Positions 28,701 to 43,700 of a DNA stretch of 64,000 bases are shown piece by piece. Position 1 is the first letter of the stretch; each line of letters opens with the position of its first letter. Position numbers and translations under genes: made by a program. The notes beneath the pieces are model-generated. The model was not told where the DNA came from. It did not search any database and worked only from the letters and a program-made list of their open reading frames with translations. Origin of the DNA: Lingula anatina (lineage: Eukaryota; Brachiopoda; Lingulata; Lingulida; Lingulidae); contig NW_019775516.1 in NCBI RefSeq assembly GCF_001039355.2, positions 263,980-327,979 of the forward strand, read 5' to 3'.

Positions 28701-31700
28701 GTGTGTGTGTGTGTTAATTTGTGCATACATCCTAAGGCTTCCATATATCACTGTCATGCCAGATAATAATAATATAACACAGAATATAAATATAAAAGAA
28801 ACCAACCAAAGTAAAAAGTAAAACATTGAAAGCAACTGCCACAGGTACTTAATGACCTACTAAGCTAAGTGATGCATATATATACCTACTAGTATAGCTA
28901 TTTACAAGATGATTTGCCTACTCTATGCCATATAAAAGAGTCAAAGTTTTTAAAGGACAAAAGCAGTTACTACAGGTATTGTAACAGTTACTACAGGTAT
29001 TGTAACAGTCAGTAATAACTGGAGTACCATCCTGTTATTTGTACCTGGATATCCTGTTGTTGGACATCCTGTTGTTGGACATCCAGTTCTTATCTCTCCT
29101 TGTGTAATAATTATATCAATCCAGACTACTGTCTTTACTGAAGAAGGCTGGGCCAGAAGTTAGGCCATAGTTTGGGCTACAATTTTGTTCCAAATTTTGG
29201 GGCTAAAATAACTCGATCTGTGAGATCGACCTACCCATGCAGTAAGGCATAAGGTGAGTAAAATATCAGAATGCATGGGCATCAGATCTTTTAAGACAAG
29301 TTGTTTGCCGCATCATTTTTATAAAGAGGAAAAGTTTTTTTGTATGATAAAGTAGGTATTGACGTGTTGAAATATATGACAGGAGGTGGGTGACTTAAGC
29401 CACACAAGGAGATGGCAACACACTTGAGACCTAAACCGGTTCAGGTTTATCTTCCGTGTCTAAACACACCTTTAGCGAGAGGAAACAATGACAAGAATTT
29501 AGCTGTAAGGTGAGGGTACAGTAGTGCCAAGACCACAATGTAGACATTTCAAGACCAAAGCAGTCACCCTGAACTTCTATGTGGAAGTCATTATAGTGCT
29601 AATATATGTCACCTTGATTTATTTAAAACTATATATTACTCATCTGTACGCATGGTTTCAAAACTGGGTGAAAACCAAGGGGTTTGGGCTTGTCCTTTTA
29701 TATTGTGGGTGAGTTTTCTATTGGCCGGGTCAAAAACCACAATGTTTTGATAAAATAGTCCACAGAATGGGTGGGTGAAAGCAATCCCTAGTGTTGTGTT
29801 AATGTCAGTCATAAGACAGCAGGGTGGAAACAGAGAGAGAGAAAAATGATTGTTGTGATAAACAATGAGGTGAGTGAAGAGCATATTGCACTTGCTATAT
29901 AACATATCTTAATTGTACTTAAGTTTTTTGTCATATCATTTTCTCTGAAGGTAAAAAGGATTATTTATGTCTCCTCCATCCCAGTGTACCACAAACTTTC
30001 ATAGTCTCATTCATAACAAGAAAGAAGGGAACAAAGAATACTGATTGTTCGAAATTTGGCCAAACAAAGTTGCTTTTATTATACAACCCCATTTGTTTGA
30101 TGAAGCTAGGTGGGTGTTTAATTGCTGGTTAAAATATATCAGTGAAAGAAAGCAAACATTATTTTACAATTAAGAGCTTTTAAGTTTACACTCTTCTGTA
30201 TATTCACATAAGTTTTTTACACAACCATACATCCATCTACAACCCAATTTAGATCAACTTCCATCAATATCCTCCATCCATCAATTGTAGTGTGTACACA
30301 GTGTGAAGAGGTTTCCTAAGCCATCAACTATACATATCTGCTAATAGTGCTACATGTTGACATTATTGCTCATAAGGAGACAGAAGATCAATTTTTTTCT
30401 AAAATCTTTTTTATTGCTCTGGACATGCCATATGGCACCCTGGGGCCTATTCAACTTGAATGCCTAAGGGCTCATTCCCAACGTATTTACTGTATGTAGA
30501 TCTAGCCAACTACACTGGGACTCTCGTTGAATAAAATCAGACCAACAATTTAACATTCCTCCCAACATTGAATAAAATACAGAAAAGCTGGTAATTATTA
30601 CGAGTATGTTTGAGACAAGAGGAGGCGTGCAAATCTGTTATCTGACTGCATTGTTTTCAACTTGTCACTTAAAGACTGACACCCTTTTATAATTTTTCTT
30701 CAGACTTGTCCAGCATTTTAAATTCTAATTTCCTGGTGAGGGCTTATCAGTCATCCCTTAACCCTCGCCTACCTAATTACTTGTAACCTAATAAAAAGAA
30801 ATAAAGAGACATTAAAAACAGGTTTATTAAACTGAAAAAGTTTTTGAAATTTGAAATTCTCTTAAAACCAGCTATCATAATAGGCCATAATGGATATGGC
30901 CAAGGTGGGCTATACCAAAATAAATCAACTCCAATTTTAGTGGAAACACGTCTTTAGCAGAGTGCTTGCATCATCCAGAAATGCTGTGATGGTTTTTTAC
31001 CATTCAGTGCAAGTTTACCTCCGTATCTTAGAGTTTCCTTACCATTTATTGACAGTGTTTGTACACATCCATATCTTTTACATTGTGATTACATTGTAAT
31101 TCATGTTTTATCCTTTTCTATATTCACTGGTAAGTACTATGCATAAAATGGAAATCGAGGATTTTTTTTTCTTCTTTTTATACTCCTTAGTGCTATAAAA
31201 TTTTATAATCTATTTCAGACAGCCAGTTCTCTGCAAGGTCTATGAGGACATCTTCCCACTAGATGTAATGGCAGGCAAATGACCCAGTATTTAGGAAATT
31301 GGCAACAGATCTAGAACAGGTGCCCAGACTCATGAGGGCCTGAAAAGGACGTCTGTTTGGCACTAGGGATATGCAAATTATCATTACTGAAAGCAGGAAG
31401 TCAGTTTATAAACATTCTAAAATGCATATGTTAAGACTATTAAGTGAGGCAACATGTGCTGAATACTACAAGACTCATTGGCATTTGAACCTGGATACTG
31501 TAACCAGTTTTCTCTCCCTTCCAGGAATGGTATATACTTAGGTTCTGAGAGCTCTGATTGAAGGAAAACTGAGCTGTGCAATTCTACTGCAAATTTAAAG
31601 ACACTGGAACTTTATAAGCAAACTGCATATAAACATAACACACCCAGAAATGAGTTCTATCATTCCCATTGCTGTGATAGCTGTATTCCTGCTGCTGAAA

Positions 31701-34700
31701 ATACAATCTTGTGCTGGAGTATCCCATGTAAGTGACAACTGTCCCGCTGGCTGTGAGTGCACAGGTGTTGAGAAAACGGGATGGATAAACCAACTGAGCT
31801 GTGCAAAGCTCAATATTTTCAATGCCTCTATACAAGATAACAGGATACTACAGGTCGACTGCAGAAAATCACAAAATTTCCATTTTTTCGGAGATATGTT
31901 TCAGCCTTACGTTTCCACACTGGTTCCCCTCGTGTCAGGTTTGCACTTGAAGTTTTGCTCGCTTCGAGGCATCGCACCAGAAGCTTTGTTTTCTTCATTG
32001 CAGACACTAATTCTTGAGGCAATTTCAGATACTGAACTTCAAGATGGAATTCTTGATGAATTAAGTCAGTTAAACCTGGAAGCTGTTGAAATAAGGAGTA
32101 CTGGACTCCAAAGTTTAACAAGAAGAATACTTCAAGGCCTCAAACATATCAAATCACTGACTATTTCTAGGAACCCTCAGTTGACGTCAGTTCAGGATCA
32201 CTTTCTTGAAGGATTTTACAGCCTTTCCTCACTAAGCCTCACAGACAATGCCCTTGTTTCCATAACCAATCATACCTTGAGCGGACTCCGTAACCTGCAC
32301 ATTCTTGACCTCAGCTGGAATCGTCTTCGGACAATACCAGGTGGCATTTTCAGAAATCTCACCAGCTTGACACGAGTAGACCTCAGTCACAACTTTCTCA
32401 GTAAAATTGAGGATGGTACATTTGAATATCGAATCGACTTACTACGTCTAGACCTCAGCCATAATTTGCTGGCCAAAGTGGGTGATAAAGAAGAGCATCC
32501 ATTTGCCTGGAATCAGTTCCTGACCTACTTGGATCTGTCATATAATAAATACCAAAGAGTCCAGAGTGGTATCTCCAATTTACAATCGCTCCAGTACCTT
32601 GACCTATCCCATAATTCCATTAGTGGATTCGAGCTGGGATTCCAAGATTCTAACAGTGGAATGTGGGTTGCTAATGCACTAGAAAACATGCCAAGTTTGC
32701 ACACGCTGAAACTTTCTCATAACCAGATGACCTCCATAGACTTCACCTTCTTTCACAGACTGGTGGACCTTCCGCCTGCCCTTGAAGGCATTGATCCAGA
32801 CTTTGCTATAGGTCCATCCAAGGGACATGTTCTTACTATATACATAGGTAATAACCCCATGCACTGTGACTGCCTTCTCTATGATTTCCTGAGTTTTATC
32901 CAAAAAAACAGTCACGCTAATGATAATCTGAGGTTCTATTATGAAAACAGTCTGAAGTGTCATGGTCCCCCTTCTCTAAATGGTACGGACCTTGCTGTAG
33001 TTGACGCCAAAAATCTGGTTTGTCCTGTCAGTGATAGAAATACTGCTTGCAGCACCATCTATAGGAGATATGATGATGCAACAATCACAAACTGCTCGTG
33101 GCAGGGTCTCATTCACATGTCTCAGAAAATTGACCAGAACACGACCATTCTGGATGTCAGTAATAACTATCTGGAGACAATCCCTGACATGTCTGACACA
33201 ATGTACAGAGAAGTTTACCTGGATAATAACTCTATTTCTACTTTCCCTACATCACAGGTACTTCCACACAACTTGACTACACTATCTCTAAGATACAATT
33301 CCATTCGGACCATTTCCATGAGACAAATTGAGAAAGATTTAACGGTAAATGATCTTTATCTTGGTGGGAACCCTTGGCGTTGTGACTGCCATGCAAGAAG
33401 TATCAAACACTGGCTTCTGAACAATTCCAATATCATCAGAGATCTTGACGACATAACGTGTGTTTCAGGCGAGCTGGGAACTCTGGGAAAATCAATAAAA
33501 AATGTCCCAGATAACAATTTTGGCTGCCCCATCGAAAAGGCAGATATTGCTGCCATTGTTGGAGGTCTTGTTGGCAGTTTTGTGGTCATCATCGCCTGCA
33601 TGCTTCTTCTCTACAAATGCAATCTCAAGGTCAGAATATGGCTATATTACAAATTTCGTTTTCGATTTTTCTCAAAATCAGATAAACAAGATTCCGACAA
33701 AATCTACGATGCTTTTATTTCGTACAGCAGCCTGGATGAGAAATACGTTGTGCAAACTCTTGTGCCTGGGCTGGAAAATCAAACTCCCCCTTTCAAAGTC
33801 TGCGTCCACTACAAACATTTCATCCCTGGCGCGTCTATCGCAGAATCTATTGTCGAGGCTGTAGAGAACAGCAAGCGTACAATCATGCTTCTTTCTCAAA
33901 ACTTCATCCACAGTGAGTGGTGCACTTACGAGTTTAAAACGGCCCACCATCAAGTTCTGAAGGACCGCAGCAACCATCTTATTGTGGTTGTATTGGGCGA
34001 TATTCCCAGTGACCTTGACTCTGATCTTAAACTTTATCTGTCTACAAACACATACCTGAGAGCAGACGACAGCTGGTTTTGGGAAAAACTACTGTACGCC
34101 ATGCCAAAATTAGAAAATGGTCGAGAGAGACATGGACATGGACACAACCAAGAACACTGCCCAGCCTCCCCTGGGGGAACTCCTGACACACCTTTCATTA
34201 CATTACAATCATCAAATTCAGCAGACATCACTTCATCAGAACAACTGCTGTCAACCACTCAGCAACAATCATCGCAATCTGAAGGTTTTTCATCTTGTGC
34301 GGAATCAGCACCTGCCATCACAGAACTGTCTTCAGAGCTCAGAGAGATTTCCCCATGCTGATGTGATTATATCAACTCGTACCATATTCATAACAAATTG
34401 ACTTTTCTCATATCATTCAAATTAAACTTTATATCAATTTATTTCCATTCAGACATTCCTCAATCTGTTACAATATAGATATCATTCAATATTTTCAGAT
34501 AAGCAGATCTACATATTTTACTTAGAGAAGTAGTTTTGTAGAAGTTGTATAATTTTGTTTGAAAAAATGGTGGGTCAATAAACTCAGTTATTAATATGTA
34601 ACTCAATATATCAGTTTTCTTCCGATTCTGTCTTACAGTCACACATTTTAAAATTAGTGACTTGTTTTTCTACATGCATACACATCATACAGACCGTCAC

Positions 34701-37700
34701 CTGATAACCCATGTTGTCACCAATCTCATATCTTGCAGAATGGATTTGTTGTCACATGGTATTACCTGAAACTCATATGTACAACTAAACTTAAACACAA
34801 CGTAAAAACTTTGTGACCTCAAGACAAGCCTGCTAGTGCTGCCACCTACCTTTCTTCACAGACATCCACAGCTGGTCCTTACTCGTACACTGCTCAAATG
34901 CAAACGGCAGTCGGACATGTCCCGCACAAACGTACCAGAACAAGATCCCAAAGGCGTAGACATCCACACTGTTATCGTACCTCCCACTGAAGAGTTCAGG
35001 TGCCATGTGGATAGGCGTTCCTACGATACTTCCACTCATCATAGCCTCAGGTTTACAGAAACCCAGGTCTGTGATTTTACCTCGATTCTGTTTGTCCATC
35101 TGAAATAAAGGCCACAATTAGATAACAGCACTTGTATATAAGCCAAAAGGTTGGTATTACTTGACACCAGCCTACAATACATGTTCCTAGGGATAAAATA
35201 TAATTTACTGCACCACTTAGATAGGGTAGAACTTGGTGATAAAGGTTAGTTGGCAGAAACATCTATAATTTTTATTTTTACTTTATTAAGGTCTAACATG
35301 CATTTTATCCCTTTATGTCCTTCATGGTGTCTAATTGTGTTAGGTGAGATGTGTTAGGTGAGATAAGATGTCTTACCAGCACATTCTTCAGTTTGATGTC
35401 TCTGTGGACAAGTCCCTGACTGTGGAGAAACCTCATACCTTCTACAACATCTATGGCTACCTGTAACCTGAAACACAATATCATTGTAATAATTTATCTG
35501 TGGAGAAACCTCATCCCTTCTTCAACATTTATGGCTACCTGTAACCTGAAACACAATATCTTTATAACATTACTGTCTTTATGACTGTTATACATTGTAA
35601 TGGCCAAGTAACATCCTAACAAGTGTTAAAAGGAACAACCGATATCCATCCTGTATCCATAATACCCATACCCATCCTTCCCATCATACTCATATCCATC
35701 ATATTCACCATACTCATACTGACATACACATCATACCTATACCAAACCATATCCACAAACCTATACCCACATATCCATCAAATCATACCTATACCAAACC
35801 ATATCCACAAACCTATACCCACATATCCATCAAATCATACCTATACCAAACCATATCCACAAACCTATACCCACATATCCATCAAATCATACCTATACCA
35901 AACCATATCCACAAACCTATACCCACATATCCATCAAATCATACCTATACCAAACCATATCCACAAACCTATACCCACATATCCATCAAATCATACCTAT
36001 ACCAAACCATATCCACAAACCTATACCCACATATCCATCAAATCATACCTATACCAAACCATATCCACAAACCTATACCCACATATCCATCAAATCATAC
36101 CTATACCAAACCATATCCACAAACCTATACCCACATATCCATCAAATCATACCTATACCAAACCATATCCACAAACCTATACCCACATATCCATCAAATC
36201 ATACCTATACCAAACCATATCCACAAACCTATACCCACATATCCATCAAATCATACCTATACCAAACCATATCCACAAACCTATACCCACATATCCATCA
36301 AATCATACCTATACCAAACCATATCCACAAACCTATACCCACATATCCATCAAATCATACCTATACCAAACCATATCCACAAACCTATACCCACATATCC
36401 ATCAAATCATACCTATACCAAACCATATCCACAAACCTATACCCACATATCCATCAAATCATACCTATACCAAACCATATCCACAAACCTATACCCACAT
36501 ATCCATCAAATCATACCTATACCAAACCATATCCACAAACCTATACCCACATATCCATCAAATCATACCTATACCAAACCATATCCACAAACCTATACCC
36601 ACATATCCATCAAATCATACCTATACCAAACCATATCCACAAACCTATACCCACATATCCATCAAATCATACCTATACCAAACCATATCCACAAACTTAT
36701 ACCCACATATCCATCAAATCATACCTATACCCATCATACCTATACCAAACCATATCCACAGACTTATACCCACATATCCATCAAATCATACCTATACCCA
36801 TCATACCTATACCAAACCATATCCACAGACTTATACCCACATATCATACAAATCATACCTATACCCATCATACCTATACCAAACCATATCCACAGACTTA
36901 TACCCACATATCCATCAAATCATACCTATACCCATCATACCTATACCAAACCATATCCACAGACTTATACCCACATATCCATCAAATCATACCTATACCC
37001 ATCATACCTATACCAAACCATATCCACAGACTTATACCCACATATCATACAAATCATACCTATACCCATCATACCTATACCAAACCATATCCACAGACTT
37101 ATACCCACATATCATACAAATCATACCTATTAATTCCAATCATACCTATACCAACCACACCCATCATACCCACATCCCCTTACCTGCTCTGCCAGTCAAG
37201 TCCAGTCTTAATGGCAGCGTACAGATCTCTGTGCATTCTATCCATAATGAGGTAGACAGCGGGAGAGGAGCCCCCGCCATAACTGTAGTCAATCACTGAG
37301 CCACGTAAACCGGCTACACGAGGGTGCTCTGGGACATTTCTGTGGGCATAAAAAAAATAAATGAAAATAAAAAAATAAGATCATGATTTCTCTACATCAG
37401 GTTTTTTCTTTAATTTCTTCTCTTCTTAAATTTATCTTATTTATCTATTTTTCATTTATTTATTTTTTCAATCTTGCTTTTCCTAAGTATCTGTATCTTG
37501 GCAGTAACACACCTACTCAAAACTGCTCCATAATTTTTTCCATAATAATAACAACAATATGTAAAGCCTACTTTGTATAGAAAAACTCCAGCGCCAGATC
37601 ATTCCAGTGTTTCTCATCAGGTGGCACCACTGACTTGATGGCACAGTTGTGGATTCCGGCCCAGTTCTCGCAGGAGTACACCACACCGTATTGACCTCGG

Positions 37701-40700
37701 CCAATCTCGCGGCCTAGCTGAGGCATGCCTGGAATGATAGGATGTGGATATTGTCACGCTTATATATAATATTTAACGAGAAAGACTCCAAGACTCATGT
37801 TTGGGGTTCTAAATGGCCATCATATCAATATAGGTACACTTTTATTATCATCTGATTTGCCAATATTACACAACCATAAATAAACTGATCATGACGTAAT
37901 GAACATGACAGATATGAAGTAGAGATGTTAAAAAGATGTGAAAACTTTCATGTCTGTCATCATGTATATCATAATTGCATGTTCCTACAGACATTACCCA
38001 AAGATTAATGTTTTGAAACATTCTGGATTTGTTAGTCTGAGTTTCAAATATCCATATGTGCCAGCTTATCATACATTCTTGTCAGCAGAATCTAACTGAT
38101 GTTTTAAAATTATCTATGTTACAAGGTTCTTATAACTTCCTCACATGGCTTTCTTTGTAACCACAAAATCTAGATGACTAAATCTTTGTTTCTGATTGGT
38201 GCTGATAAGATGCGGCTCTGAAGATTTGAAAATGAAGAAGCTGCATGACTCTCACGTAACCTGAAGCTAAGGATAGTATGCACACCTGCCTTAAACTCAC
38301 CAAATGAGATAAAATCCTTCATTGATATACTTTCAAGGGCTAGTTTTGCAACCTTTGGAGCATGGATCTTCCTCACTTTCAGTCGCTGTTCCTCCGTCTT
38401 CTCCAGTCTCCCAGAATGCTTTGCTTCAAGCTGTTTGAGGGCAGCAGAGAACTGCTCGTGGGAGTTCTTGAGCCGCTCCTTGAATTGTGCACAGATGCTT
38501 TTGGCAAGTCTGAAATTAAGTAAATTTTTTTTCATGTTAATAAGTGCCATAAAAATAAAACATTCATATAAAATGATAAATGTTCATAATAAGATCACAG
38601 CATGTTACTTGTTCGTTTAGCAGTTGTAAAAAATTTAAGTTACCATTTTTACTTTGAGTGTCACAATTATGTCACTCTGATAGTTTTCACCAATTCAAAA
38701 TTGACATTTTGTTTTTCTTTTTCAACTACTTTGCTGATCAGACCACAAAATTCAGTATTAATTTTTCCATTATATTTGAAACTTGGTCAATTGTCATTTT
38801 CTTTGGGTAATCAGTAATGAGCAATGACTGAAACCTGTGACTAAAGTGATGCATGAAGAAGACAACAAACAGACAGACATTACAAATTGTAAGGTCTTAA
38901 ACTGTAAGATCACAGTGTTTTGCTGTATGAATTTGAAGGTATTCACATAATATAAAATACAAGGTTATTCACAACAGATGCTGCTAAGATCAGCAGCAAG
39001 GGGGGGGGGGAGAGAGAGAAATAGGGAAAAACATTAATGCCACAAAATGTGTGACAAAACTGGAAGTAATTATCTGTTAAAAAAATTTTCTCAATTGATT
39101 GAAAGTGGTCATGTTTGTGGAGGGGAGGGAGGGACTTTTTTTTACAATTATCATACAAAAACTATGATCAGAGAGAAGGGTACAAACCTTTACATGTAGA
39201 AACCAATAAGGAATGGTTTGTCACATGGTTATTGAGTTGGTAATGGATTTGATTACTTCTTTTATTTTGATATATTTCATAGTCCAGTAAATAAAAAGGA
39301 ACACAAAAAAGTCTCACTGCAGAAAACATATGATGGATAAGACACTGAAGTTGTGAGGATATTTGACTGGGGGTGTTGGATCACAAACAAACAACTGCAG
39401 TTCTAAAGGAGGCCAGGCTAAAACTGCCAGGCCAGTTCCACAAAATATTCAAGACCGAATTTGGTCTGTACTACTGTTCAGAACAAACTTGTCATAGTCT
39501 GCTAAAATGGAGGTTATTACTGATCCAAAATAGTGTCCATTTCTTTCTCAGTATAAAACAGGTGAAATATTTGATCACACTGGACAATTACTGCAATCAA
39601 TCTCGAGACAAACAGACTAAGATTTGGGTCTTAAAACGTTAGACCAATTTTGAGTCTAAATTCCCCTGTGAAAACATGCAATGAACACAGATATTCAAAA
39701 CATGATGACAGGACCTTTAATAAAATGACTGGATCCTGTTTATTGTGGATAACATACCTGAACAGCTTAGAGTCATCACTGTAAGTAGAGTTCACAGTAA
39801 ACATTATCAGAAATTGTTTTGGGGGTTTACTTCTCAGACAAGTAGGGGCAAAGGGGAAAGAAGAAAGGGTTTGATCAAATTCTTTTTGAAGTGCATCTTC
39901 ACAAAGAAGTTCGTGTTGTTTTGCAATCTTAGCTAAGCCCTATTTTCTTTTGTGAAACTGGGACAAGGCAGAGAGAGAGAGACTCTTTTCTTTCAATGTT
40001 TACACATAATCTTACTTCCTGTTACGTATTCATCTTACCTCACTGGAGCAGCATTCCTGAAAACATTGCTCTTTTAGTTTCAACTCTTAATACATACAAA
40101 GATCTCAGCAGACACAAGGCTTTGGGGTTATTGTTAATAGAATAAAAGTAATTCAGTAGAGTGGGTAACTGTGTTACGTGGGACTCTGTATATAATAAAA
40201 CTGACTACTATCTACATAAATAACAGAGTAAGTGAGAGACATGTATCTTGAAGAAATATCTCCAAAACAAGAACACATTCTAGAAATAAGAAGAGATTCA
40301 AAAGATTGAACAAGAATATATATCATTTGTCTGAAAATTAGTGTGTTGCAAAGCTAATTAAGTATTCATAAACTTAAAATAAAATACATAATCCAAAAAA
40401 TGATAAAAGTAACACTATCAACCTCATCATAACTGAGGCTTCAGATTCTTTTCATGTTATGCCATGACCTAAGATTACCTTGACTTCAATCTTTTGACCT
40501 TGACCTTACCTTGCTTCACTAAGGCTTTTGATCATGTCCTGAGCCATCTTTTTCCTCCAATTCTCGTCTACTCTTGGTGGTGTCTTCCAGGGCATGGACT
40601 GAATGAGCTGAAGAAATAACAAGGCAGCAAAGCTGTCAAATGTACAGGCAAAAAGCAGAAAACAAAGAAAAATAAACAAGGCAGCAAAGCTGTCAAATGT

Positions 40701-43700
40701 ACAGACAAAAAGCTGAAAATAATGCACAAAATAGGCTGCTGTCAATTCTGATACAAAAATACATTATGCTTAACTGCAAATTCAACATCAAAATTTAAAT
40801 NTCCTACTTTGTATAGAAAAACTCCAGCGCCAGATCATTCCAGTGTTTCTCGTCAGGTGGCACCACTGACTTGATGGCACAGTTGTGGATTCCGGCCCAG
40901 TTCTCGCAGGAGTACACCACACCATACTGACCTCGGCCAATCTCACGACCTAGCTGAGGCATGCCTGGAATGATAGGATGTGGATATTGTCACGCTTATA
41001 TATAATATTTAACGAGAAAGACTCCAAGACTCATGTTTGGGGTTCTAAATGGCCATCATATCAATATAGGTACACTTTTATTATCATCTGATTTGCCAAT
41101 ATTACACAACCATAAATAAACTGATCATGACGTAATGAACATGACAGATATGAAGTAGAGATGTTAAAAAGATGTGAAAACTTTCATGTCTGTCATCATG
41201 TATATCATAATTGCATGTTCCTACAGACATTACCCAAAGATTAATGTTTTGAAACATTCTGGATTTGTTAGTCTGAGTTTCAAATATCCATATGTGCCAG
41301 CTTATCATACATTCTTGTCAGCAGAATCTAACTGATGTTTTAAAATTATCTATGTTACAAGGTTCTTATAACTTCCTCACATGGCTTTCTTTGTAACCAC
41401 AAAATCTAGATGACTAAATCTTTGTTTCTGATTAGTGCTGATAAGATGCGGCTCTGAAGATTTGAAAATGAAGAAGCTGCATGACTCTCACGTAACCTGA
41501 AGCTAAGGATAGTATGCACACCTGCCTTAAACTCACCAAATGAGATAAAATCCTTCATTGATATACTTTCAAGGGCTAGTTTAGCAACTTTTGGAGCATG
41601 GATCTTCCTCACTTTCAGTCGCTGTTCCTCCGTCTTCTCCAGTCTCCCAGAATGCTTTGCTTCAAGCTGTTTAAGGGCAGCAGAGAACTGCTCGTGGGAG
41701 TTCTTGAGCCGCTCCTTGAATTGTGCACAGATGCTTTTGGCAAGTCTGAAATTAAGTAAATTTTATTTCATGTTAATAAGTGCCATAAAAATAAAACATT
41801 CATATAAAATTATAAATGTTCATAATAAGATCACAACATGTTACTTGTTGGTTTAGCAGTTGTAAAAAATTTAGGTAAGGGCCCCTTTACACTGGACGGC
41901 GTCCTTTCTGTGTCCAGCAGTACGGCCCCATTTGAGAGTTAAAAATTTTTAATACTTTACGTGCCGACAACTGGCCGATCATTGAGCATTCATTCTGATA
42001 CAAAATCGATGCTCTTGCCTCCTTATTTAGACCACAGCGATGCCAAATTTCATGGTCGCAGAAAGGACGTAGAGAGGACACCGTCCAGTGTAAAGGGGGT
42101 ATAACTATATTTGCTTTGAGTGTCACAATTATGTCACTCTGATAGTTTTCATCAATTTAAAATTGACATTTTGTTTCCTTTTTCAACTACTTTGCTGATC
42201 AGACAACAAAATTCAGTATTAATCTTCCTATATTTGAAACTAAACTTTTCTTGGAGTAATCATGCCTTTTGATAAATATGAGCAATGACTGAAACCTGTG
42301 ATTGAAGTGATGCATGACAAAGACAACAAATAGACAGACATTACAAATTGTAAGGTCTAGAACTGTAAGATCACAGTGTCTTCCTATTATATGGCTTTGA
42401 AGGAGTTCACATAATACAAAATATGTCAAACAGGGTAATTCACAACAGATGCTACCAAGATCAGCAGCAAAGGGGGGGGGGGGGGGAGGAGGAGAGAAAT
42501 AGGGAAAAACATTAACGCCAAAAAATGTCACCCTGAGCTTCCGAGATAACTTGACACAAACCTCTTCACTATAGCCTATCTTCATCGTGTCAAGTTACCT
42601 CTGACCACATTCGATTGCTCCCGCCGCCCGCCAATCAAATTTAAATCCCGCACTCAATGACTCATTGAACTATCTAGCCAATGAACGCGATCGAGTCAAA
42701 GCGCGCTTTGTTCAAATCCGGACCAATCAAAGATAAGGCTGAATATCAGGGACTTGCCGTAACCTGTGGGCAGCACGCAAAATACATCATCCCTCAGTAG
42801 ATAATGATGCAGGGCCTCAAACTGCTCTGGTTTTAATTCTGATATACTCATATTTTGCAAAGAATCAAGAGATAACTTAACACATTATTTTATGTAGTCA
42901 CTCGTAGGAGACGCCATGCTTTCTTTGTGTACGGTTATGCACTCGGAACTACTCTGATGTCTCCGCACTCGACAATAACTTTGTTGTTAGTATGGAGCTT
43001 GCGGAATCAGCCGAGGATTACCGATTGACGGTCAACCAATCAGCGTTTTCACCAAACTTTGGTGAAAAATTTTGAAACTTGGATTCGATTGGCTTATATA
43101 AACTAGGTCAAACTATTTTCGTCAGAGGTAACTTGACACGATGAAGATAGGCTATAGTGAAGAGGTAAGTGTCAAGTTATCTCTGAAGCTCAGGGTGAAA
43201 AATGTGTGACAAAACTGGAAAATAATTATCTGTTAAAAATTTTTCTCAATTGATTGAAGGTGGTCATGTGTTTGTGGAGGGGAGGGAGGGACTTTTTTTT
43301 ACAATTATCATACAAAAAATTTGATCAGAGAGAAGGGTATAAACTTTGAAATGTAGAAACCAATAAGGAATGGTTTGTCACATGGCTTTTGAATTGGTAA
43401 TGGATTTGATTACTTCTTAATTTGATATATTTCATAGTCCAGGAAATACAAAGGAACACAAAAAAGTCTTACTTCAGAAAACATATGATGGATAAGAAAC
43501 TGAAGTTGTGTTTATTTGACTGCGGGTGATGGATCACAAACAAATAACTGTATTTATATAGGTTGCCAGGCTAAGACTGCCAGGGCCAGTTCCACAAAAA
43601 ATTAAAAGACCGAATTTGGTCTGTACTACTATTCAGAACAAACCTGTCATAGTCCGCTAAAATGGATGTTACTACTGATCCAAAACAGTGTCCATTTCTT

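Larger units (their letters stand above)
24485..28772 (+). repeat. Second copy of the LRR gene 3' block (probable other haplotype)
   Basis: Matches about 19068-24388 throughout. The 1.04-kb length difference is explained by the 704-N gap, the 265-bp CTTAA-flanked MITE insertion and microsatellite lengths (CT/CA, TC, AAAC). Confidence 0.85.
37568..40675 (-). repeat. First copy of the DSTYK exon 7-9 block
   Basis: Matches 40802-44830 but lacks two mobile elements present there. The final bases before the N (about 40676-40800) have no match in the second copy. Confidence 0.8.

Noticed and set aside
35623-37299. 558-codon open frame on the plus strand
   Set aside because: It is made almost entirely of the 52/67-bp minisatellite, whose unit is not a multiple of three and lacks stops in the forward frames; it lies in a DSTYK intron and overlaps DSTYK exon 10 antisense.
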